NCBI GenBank assembly: GCA_911728435.2
Contig: OU452199.1
Coordinates: 16,316,860-16,380,859 of the forward strand
Direction: 5' to 3'
Length of the DNA: 64,000 nucleotides
DNA from: Apoderus coryli
Lineage: Eukaryota; Arthropoda; Insecta; Coleoptera; Attelabidae
Shown: positions 57,100-64,000 of the stretch, piece by piece
How positions within the stretch are numbered: position 1 is the first letter of the stretch
How the letters are laid out: every line of letters starts with the position of its first letter
Made by a program: the position numbers and the translations under genes
Notes under the pieces: generated by a model
Seen by the model: the letters and a program-made list of their open reading frames with translations, nothing else
Database searches by the model: none
What the model was told of the DNA's origin: nothing

Positions 57100-58110
57100 T
57101 TAATGGGGCCCCTGTATAAAAGATTCTCAATATAGACATTTTACAAAAAAAAATACTACTACTACTAAGTAAGAATATTATTATATTTATAATTTTAATT
57201 TAATTATCCTCTATATGAATTCTTCTTTCGGTATGTTACCTATTTTATTATATATTTGTTAATTATTATTGATTTGTGGCAAGCCAAGACGTTTATTAAG
57301 TTTTAATATTTGCTCCTGAAGCAATAGTTAAATTAAATATATCATTTGAATATGTTCCTTCTTGTACTAAACACAAAAACACGTCACACTTAATTAGAGC
57401 GACAATTTTTCGAATATTTGCACCAATCGTATGTTGCGGAATATTGCTCATTTGATTATCGTTGGACTAGTACTGATTTTATTTATTTTTCTAAAAATCA
57501 TATTTCGAAGTTAGTAAAGCAAATAAAACTTAAACATGAAATAAAAAGATGTCGCTATACCTTACCCACACAATTATTTTACAACTTGACTACTTAAAAT
57601 ATCTTCAATAGCCGCAAAAGTTATAGCTTATGGGTAGGTTTTCTTAAAAGTTTTATTATTTGGTCGATTAGATATTTACTTCAGAGATTATATTCTGCCG
57701 ACGATCTTTGTATGTCCATATCCATATCTAATTTAATATTTTCATTCCATCCAAGAGAGATTTTCGTATTTAATTCCATTATAATTAAAACCATTCAATG
57801 TTTTATGCTTTTCAGTGCCGTTAAATCATAATAACTTCTTTGAATTTCAGAAATTATGATTTGAAAAAAAAAATTAATTAGGTAAAAAATATGAGTAACA
57901 CTTATATGCAAAAACCTCGCGGGGCGTTGCAAAATGATGCCTGTAAATATAGTTTAAAAGTGTCCTCTTGAAAATTTAAACAACTTATCTTTTTATAACC
58001 TGGGCTCGTTTTATCAATGTGTTTGTTGCATTATTTTTTCGTAGAGTGTTTATCTCGTGCGATTGAATGCTTCGCATTCACATAGGTAGTATTTATCTTA
58101 CTGTTTGTGC
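57100..58110. other. AT-rich intergenic sequence
   Basis: Nothing coding or repeated was recognised. Confidence 0.4.
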
Positions 58111-58120
58111 ATAGTCTAAC

Positions 58121-58458
58121 AAATAAATATACAAGTCCCCGCACTTGGACATATGTAGCCGTTTCGCTGTTGGTATTTAGCCCCTTTCCCGACCCTCTCT
58201 CGTCTAGAATTCTGATCGACCGGTCGACCCGAATTTCTGGCCGTTTGCTACACCACACAGTCTACCAAGTAAGCCTAGGGAGTTAAACAACAGCAAAACA
58301 AGTTTTAACTCGTTCGCTATTCTCAGTTTCTTCGGGCTTCCACCCCATATTTGTATAGTTTTTTTGTGCTGGCCCTACAGGTCGTAAATCGGTGGCACGC
58401 TTTAGATCGGAATATAACAAAGGATTTACTTAAAGTGCGGGGACTTGTATATTTATTT
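58121..58458. mobile_element. MITE-like element with 26-bp terminal inverted repeats
   Basis: AAATAAATATACAAGTCCCC at the left (58121-58146) and its exact 26-base complement at 58433-58458. The interior is GC-richer than the flanks and has no convincing frame. Confidence 0.7.
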
Positions 58459-58563
58459 ATTAGCGTATGGTTTATGGTTCCTTATTGCATAATCTGCATG
58501 TAAGGTCCTTTATACAATAATTCTTTTACTGGTGCGTCACCAAATATGAAATCTGTCTTGAAC

Positions 58564-58600
58564 CTATTCATATTTAAAGACGATCTTTAAATATGAATAG
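58564..58600. repeat. Perfect 17-bp hairpin
   Basis: CTATTCATATTTAAAGA, CGA, then the exact complement. It adjoins the edge of the LINE relic. Confidence 0.85.
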
Positions 58601-59330
58601 AATACCTACGTATTTCCCCAGTTCCTATTATCTATGTTTTTCATTAACTCCCTTCAACCGAATCTGGTTTCCTCGCACTTTTATGATATCTAGAGCTTGT
58701 TTCATTTGCCCTCCGACTATTGTGTTTAATTTACCTCCTGAATACAGGTCATACATATATCCGAGTATTTCATGGTCATATTTTCTTCGAGGAGTCTTAA
58801 CAACCCGTCCATCGTCAGGTTCACAGGAAGGGAGACATCGCCTGGTGGTCAAACTCCTTCTCCGATCATGCTATTATTTATTACCCTATTTCTTAGCATA
58901 AAGCCGGAAGACACAGGTTTCATTGATTGCTTTATACCTTATGTCATCGATAATAGATATTTTTGTAGGGGGCCAATTGTCAACTTCGCCCTGAATCTCC
59001 CGTAAGGCACCTTATTACCACCTTTCTATCTATCAGTGGTTTCTCTGCTTGCCCCACTATTCTTTGGAGAGTCCTCTCCGTTGCGTATCATGATCTATAG
59101 GCATATAGTTCTTGATGGTCTGAATTGCAGTATGTCATACCTTATATTCCTATTTTCCAGTTTTTCTGACGTTTTTAATAAGAATGACGTAAGACTGATA
59201 AGTATTAGGGACTCAGTCGTTTCCTGTCTATTTTTTCCTGGCTTCGGTATAAAAATATTTTCTCCATGATCTAGGTATATACCAAAAAACCAGGCTACTT
59301 CTAAATATAGTAGGTACATAATATTCTACA
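58580..59330 (-). pseudogene. LINE reverse-transcriptase relic
   Basis: Minus strand 59319-59095 has IFIPKPGKN, then LILISLTSFLLKTSEKLENR, matching the RT fingers (xxIPKPGK...FRPISLTSFLLKTLEKLxxR). At 58852-58628, GKLNTIVGGQMKQALDIIKV followed by NQIRL resembles the region after the YADD box. The catalytic YADD has decayed (YMYD). Several frame breaks occur; ends are undefined. Confidence 0.7.
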
Positions 59331-59339
59331 ATACATAAT

Positions 59340-61015
59340 GTCCGTGTTCTTGTATAGTAATATTAAACAAATCCTGTCCATTCTTGGCAATTTATATGGT
59401 TCGGATGAGTTAATGGCCTTTTTGACTTGTTCATAGTCCACTACTAGTAATTACATATAATTCGCTGTCGATTAGGTGCACACATGTTTTACTCTAAACT
59501 TAAGCGTCTAATTTGATTGTAAAATTTGTTGGTTTAAATAAATTACTACTACTCGTCTTGTCGCCTTAAAATTGGCTTCGCCTCAGACAATGGGTGTTGG
59601 AGTATTTCTGGGCGTTGACTTTTTATATTTTTAAGTAGAAATTAAATAATTGATGTGGGAAGTTTTCAAATTAACACACTATCGAAATAAGATATACTGT
59701 TTGTATACCTACTTAATTATATTAATAATTATAAGTACCTACTTATATAATGAAGTTTGTATTGTGGCCTTTTTATTTATACTATCATCACTCCTCGCTA
59801 TAATAGATTATTTTTTAAAAATGTCAGGAGTAGACGCCTTTTTATTTATATTGTAATATAAATTCTGGTTATGTACATTGTATTTTTGTATTTTTTCTAA
59901 TAAAATGATTTATGTTAATATCTTAAAACTTGTATTTTATTTTATTTTAACTTAGTCTGCTCCACCAATCAAGAACCTCAGCTATTCAGCTTTTTTTAAG
60001 CATAATACTGATTAAATACATTATTATTGTAACAAAGCTTATGATTCTTTTTCTTCACTTCATTATGTCTTGAATATGTTTTAAATTGCCTTCTTTATCA
60101 CAGTGCTTAATACTATCATCCAGTATATACCTAACTAATATTTTCTTGGGCATGTCATTATATTATGTCATTAAAAATATAATTAGAAACTTATTGTCAC
60201 AGCTTATTGTTATAATTTGACATATATTTGACATTATACAACATAATAATATATACACTTTTTGAACTGAATGTGCCAAAATATTATATATATACAATTA
60301 TTTACAACATAATGAAAGCATTTTATAACATTAATGGTAGTTTTCAATGCACTTACATGGCCTAAAATCATTGTAAGTACTTACAAAATATTTAAAATTT
60401 ATATTAAACTTCCTAAACTAGATAAGGAATGTCATAATAAACAAGTCACGAGTCCTCATACGTACCAAGTACATTCTATATCCCTTTGTGATAGAAATCC
60501 AAACTCTAAGAGATTGGATCTCAAGAAACATAGAAACAGTGATACTGTTCTGCAATTTATTAATGTTACCGTTTGGTATTATTGATCTGAATTAAATTCA
60601 GTTTGTTTTGGGCTACATATTCTGTTAAAAAAATAACCATATGTTCTTTTTATTTATTTCTAAGTTTGTATGATATAGAAACAAACAGTAAGTATAGTAA
60701 ATGTTTTGAGCACATAAGTATGTACCAACCCAAGGGACGCAATGTATTTACCTTCAAAAAGAGCAAAAAGAACTATGATGGTTGTCTTTTCAGTTTATCA
60801 TATAGGACAGGAAACATTTGTTCCACTCAATTATAGTCCAAATTGCCTTTGGTTTAGCGTGGACTGCTTTGTTGGGCAAACTTTAACTTTTGACGACGCA
60901 GTGCGTTCTTAATTTAAGGAAAGGTAAAGGCGTATCCAACGGGAAACTATTTTTTATAAGCAGTGCTTCATGCATTTTTTTTTAATTCGCGTGTGTGTAA
61001 TCTGCAATATTGCAA
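59340..61015. other. AT-rich intergenic sequence with one hammerhead-family fragment
   Basis: GTATTGTGGCCTTTTTATTT and ACTCCTCGCTATAATAGATT (59755-59810), then GGAGTAGACGCCTTTTTATT (59825), are scrambled end pieces of the 33964-34390 family. No gene was found in the rest. Confidence 0.45.
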
Positions 61016-61019
61016 TATA

Positions 61020-63205
61020 TCACATAAAAATGGTGTTTTCAAAAGTAGAATAACTTTAGCCGTTTTCGAGAATTTTTCGAAAAAACAATTTTTTGCAATT
61101 TTCGTTTTTATTTATTTCTAACGTTATTTTGACAGATATAGAAAAATTAAAAACACTTTATTATTGTTACTTTTTGTTTAAAAATTTTCACTACGCATTT
61201 TGAAAAACCATCATCAACTTCGTTTTTTTAAATACGGCCCTGGATTTGTTATTAAATTTAAAGCCATTTTCAATTCAAAAATAGGTGGTATATCACACGT
61301 AATGGTGTAAACAAGTATTCAGTATTTTTAGCTGTTTTTTAAACTTCTTCAAGAACAATCGCCATAGTTTGGCACATAACTGACTGATTGCAAAATAGTA
61401 TATTCTGTAACAAGAGAGGAATGTGGCAAATTCTGAACGAGTGGAAATTTGTCACCCGAGCCGACAGGCGAGGGTGACGGTCCACGAGTTCAGAATAGCT
61501 GATTCCTCACGTGTTACAGACTATACTTTTTCTACGACTGCAACTTAATTCCCTAATCTTAGGAGGGGTACAAATTATAGCTCTTCTTCGCTAGACATTA
61601 TATTGAAAAAGTTCTATAACAATTTATATAGGTAGGTACTTTTAAAACTTTAAAACCAAGATAATATAATTAATAACTTACCTCAATGTGTATAAGTAGA
61701 TATCTGATAAATAATATAAATAAAGAATTACACATAAGAGACTTTCAAATAATGACATATATGTCAAACAAATTCCACAATTTGTCCTTCTGTCAAAACT
61801 TAAATGTAAACACTTAAAAAATTTCAATAAGATATTATTTTGAAAATTGAAACAGTTGTTATATAGATTTTAAATATATCTGACCCATTTATATTTATTA
61901 ATTACGCTAAAACACCGCTGTGTAATTATAAATTCCGCTATAGTTATAGGCAACCCTTAATACGTCATTCTAACACTATTACGGAATATTCAATATTCTG
62001 TAACAGTTTTTGACATCAGAATATCTATATTCTAAAACAGTCGTCGAAAAACATTCTTTCGTCGTTACTCACACTTATTTATTATTCTTTGCCAATTTAT
62101 GTATCTCTCAGTACAACATTTTATTTTATACGCGGGTTTTTAAATTTAGTAGGAATTTTTGTGCTTTTTGAAGATATCAAAAAAACGACTTTAGCCGTTT
62201 TCGAGAATTTTTCGAAAAAACAATTTTTTGCAATTTTCGTTTTTATTTATTTCTGACGTTATTCTTACAGATATAGAAAAATTAAAAACACTTTCTTATT
62301 GTTACTTTTTGAGGAGAATAAGATAGCGTTTAAAAATTTTCACTACGACGTTTCGTTTTTGCAAAACCATCATCAACTTCGTTTTTTTAAATACGGCCCT
62401 GGATTTGTTATTAAATTTAAAGCCATTTTCAATTCAAAAATAGGTGCTATATCACACGTAATGGTGTAAACAAGTATGCAGTATTTTTAGCTGTTTTTTA
62501 AACTTCTTCAAGAACAATCGCCATAGTTTGGCACATAACTGACTGATTGCAAAAACATTCTTTCGTCGTTACTCACACTTATTTATTATTCTTTGCCAAT
62601 TTATGTATCTCTCAGTACAACATTTTATTTTATACGCGGGTTTTTAAATTTAGTAGGAATTTTTGTGCTTTTTGAAGATATCAAAAAAACGACTTTCTCA
62701 GATGCGTGTTTTACGAAAAATAAGTGCCAATCTTTGGCAATTTTTCTTGAATAAATTTAAATAATTGCTAAAAATATTGAAAACTTATTTAAACCATTAC
62801 GTGAGATATACCACCTATTTTTGAATTAAAAATGGATTTAAATTTATCAATAAAAATTCCAGGACCGTTTTTAAAAAAACGAAGTTGATTTTGGTTTTTT
62901 AAGAACGAAACATCGTAGTGAAAATTTGTAAACGCTATCTTATTTTCCTCAAAAAATAGCAATGAGAAAGTGCTTTTAATTTTTTTATATCTGTAAAAAC
63001 AACGTCAGAAATAAATAAAAACGAAAATTGCAAAAAATAGTTTCTTCAAAACTTCTCGAAAACGGCTAAAGTTAACTTACTTTTGAAAACACCATTTAAA
63101 AGCTGTTTAGATTGTACGACTTGTCTCTAATTTAACCCCCATTTGTAACTCCTATCGTTTCCAAGATTCCAATGCTATCCCATTCTTATCTTGGACACCC
63201 TGTAT
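61020..63205. repeat. Large foldback element, copy 2, with tandem duplication and insertion
   Basis: It shares ACTTTAGCCGTTTTCGAG, ATTCTTTCGTCGTTACTCAC and the terminal CCATTCTTATCTTGGACACC with the copy at 751-1996. The segment at about 61057-61395 plus 62046-62190 is repeated directly at 62190-62700. The first repeat is split by a 650-bp insertion (61396-62045). Confidence 0.75.
61396..62045. mobile_element. Insertion inside the foldback element, with GC hairpin
   Basis: It is absent at the equivalent point of the adjacent duplicate (near 62555), which reads straight through. TTCTGAAC...GTTCAGAA (61431-61438, 61488-61495) and GTCACCC/GGGTGAC (61451-61457, 61472-61478) form a nested hairpin near the left end. 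TATTCTGTAACA recurs near both ends. Non-coding. Confidence 0.6.
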
Positions 63206-63519
63206 AAATAGTTTTGACAACGTTGAACAAAAAATGTCCCAACATAGAACATCATAACATTTTTCTTCCGATTTAAGTCTGTGCAGAGTTGTACCTAAAG
63301 GAGGGGGACGCTCCCCACATTAGACTGCCGTTAGGCATATGCAAAAATATTATTAATTTTTGCATATTTTGTCAGCCCAATTACGGTTATTACTTTCCTC
63401 GTAATAGTTAATAATTTTTAAGGTAAAAACATAATTATCTGAAAAATTGGCTGTTGTGTTCCAATATTGAGGCAGTCATTTCAGCAGGTCCAAATAATTA
63501 ATTAAAATTATTAGGTTAA

Positions 63520-63615
63520 GGTTAATTACCTGAACTGCATGCCCAGTTAGTTAAGTAAATTTCACGAACTGAACTGGTCTCACTTCGAGAATTGAAAATC
63601 CAGTTCAGGTAATAG
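63520..63615. repeat. Short inverted repeat
   Basis: TTACCTGAACTG near 63526 and CAGTTCAGGTAA near 63602 are exact complements about 75 bases apart. Confidence 0.6.
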
Positions 63616-63780
63616 ACAATTACGCAGTGCAAAATATACAATAATAAGCATTAAACTAAGAGGAACAATTTACCTACTCAAATATGTCATTCTGAGATCT
63701 TCAATTCTTACCATAAATTGATTGACTAAAAGTGTGTATGGGTTTCTATATAGAACATGTAAATATTTACTGTTTATCCA

Positions 63781-64000
63781 ATGAAATATATTCATTTCAG
63801 ATTAATACTGTTCCTGCTAGTCGTCGAATTATCAACATACCCAAATAGTTTACACAAATATCCTCAATTAAATCAGGTCTCTGATTTTGATGATATTGTT
63901 GAGATAGATGTTCAAAATCCCGCAGCACCACATCAGCTAACTCCAGAAATAAAATATGAATATCAGCATGATGAACCGATGCAATACGACAGAAATAATT
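63781..64000 (+). CDS. Secreted protein, N-terminal part, runs off the window
   Basis: The frame opens at ATG 63781 and stays open for 73 codons to the window edge. The first 23 residues (MKYIHFRLILFLLVVELSTY, then PNS) form a classic signal peptide with a positively charged start and a hydrophobic core. The mature start, including KYPQLNQVSDFDDIVEID and VQNPAAPHQLTPEIKYEY, is acidic and rich in Gln, Pro and Tyr. No domain is complete. Given the cuticle-type neighbour at 48206-56928 and similar spacer composition, a second extracellular-matrix protein is possible, but the family cannot be named from this part. A TTTCAG lies inside the coding start (63795-63800), so an alternative exon boundary there cannot be excluded. 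Confidence 0.7.
   Translation, partial: MKYIHFRLILFLLVVELSTYPNSLHKYPQLNQVSDFDDIVEIDVQNPAAPHQLTPEIKYEYQHDEPMQYDRNN

Noticed and set aside
1..64000. CRISPR arrays, rRNA genes, telomeric TTAGG arrays, viral capsid or envelope genes
   Set aside because: None seen: no regular spacer-repeat pattern, no rRNA core motif, no TTAGG run, and all RT-bearing frames belong to LINEs or PLEs.

Overview
The window looks like AT-rich insect nuclear DNA, quite possibly from a beetle, although the order is only an inference. Evidence includes long introns, a single-domain chitin-binding cuticle-type gene, and a dense load of Penelope-like elements (PLEs), LINEs, mariner elements and foldback repeats. There are no bacterial operons, rRNA genes or CRISPR arrays. 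Most of the 64 kb is repeat-derived or intronic.

Host genes. (1) A 184-aa PTB/PID-domain adaptor gene on the minus strand has three exons (13421-13355, 11366-11088, 9934-9726). (2) A PRL-1/PTP4A-type protein tyrosine phosphatase on the plus strand has exons 32058-32102, 33567-33830 and 36596-36844, giving 185 aa with an HCVSGLGR active site and a C-terminal CTIQ prenylation box. (3) A secreted 130-aa protein with one six-cysteine chitin-binding domain (CPAP1-like) lies on the plus strand (48206-48271, 53977-54099, 56725-56928). (4) A secreted protein starts at 63781 and runs off the right edge. I assembled the splicing by hand from GT/AG sites; all junction phases agree.

Mobile DNA, left to right. 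A foldback repeat lies at 751-1996. A mariner-type TIR element (2190-6200) carries a smaller foldback with a transposase relic and a long LINE ORF. A hammerhead-bearing foldback lies at 6652-7352, followed by a second hammerhead-like unit and a LINE 3' end to 8640. A perfect 100-bp-arm palindrome lies at 14933-15139. A PLE snap-back palindrome (15638-18791, arms 1569 bp) encodes the same RT-tail/GIY-YIG protein on both strands. Degenerate LINEs occupy 19090-20300 and 22330-24545, with mariner remains at 25526-25800. Head-to-tail pieces of a GC-richer restriction-like-endonuclease-type LINE occupy 39021-41036. A mariner with an intact 370-aa DD41D transposase (44077-46163) sits between inverted, rearranged copies of another repeat. 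A PLE remnant with inverted terminal repeats, each carrying a hammerhead ribozyme, lies at 51800-52915. A LINE relic lies at 58580-59330, and a complex foldback with a tandem duplication at 61020-63205.

The most notable theme is a set of about fifteen type-I hammerhead ribozyme-like motifs (CTGANGA, stem II, GAAAC, minimal stem III, short stem I), usually in inverted pairs. Several have intact core and paired stems (7241-7281 plus, 34020-34062 minus, 51885-51920 minus, 52803-52838 plus). Some lie in recognisable PLE copies. Others are in elements with no coding sequence that share a conserved terminal box, suggesting non-autonomous, retrozyme-like relatives of PLEs.
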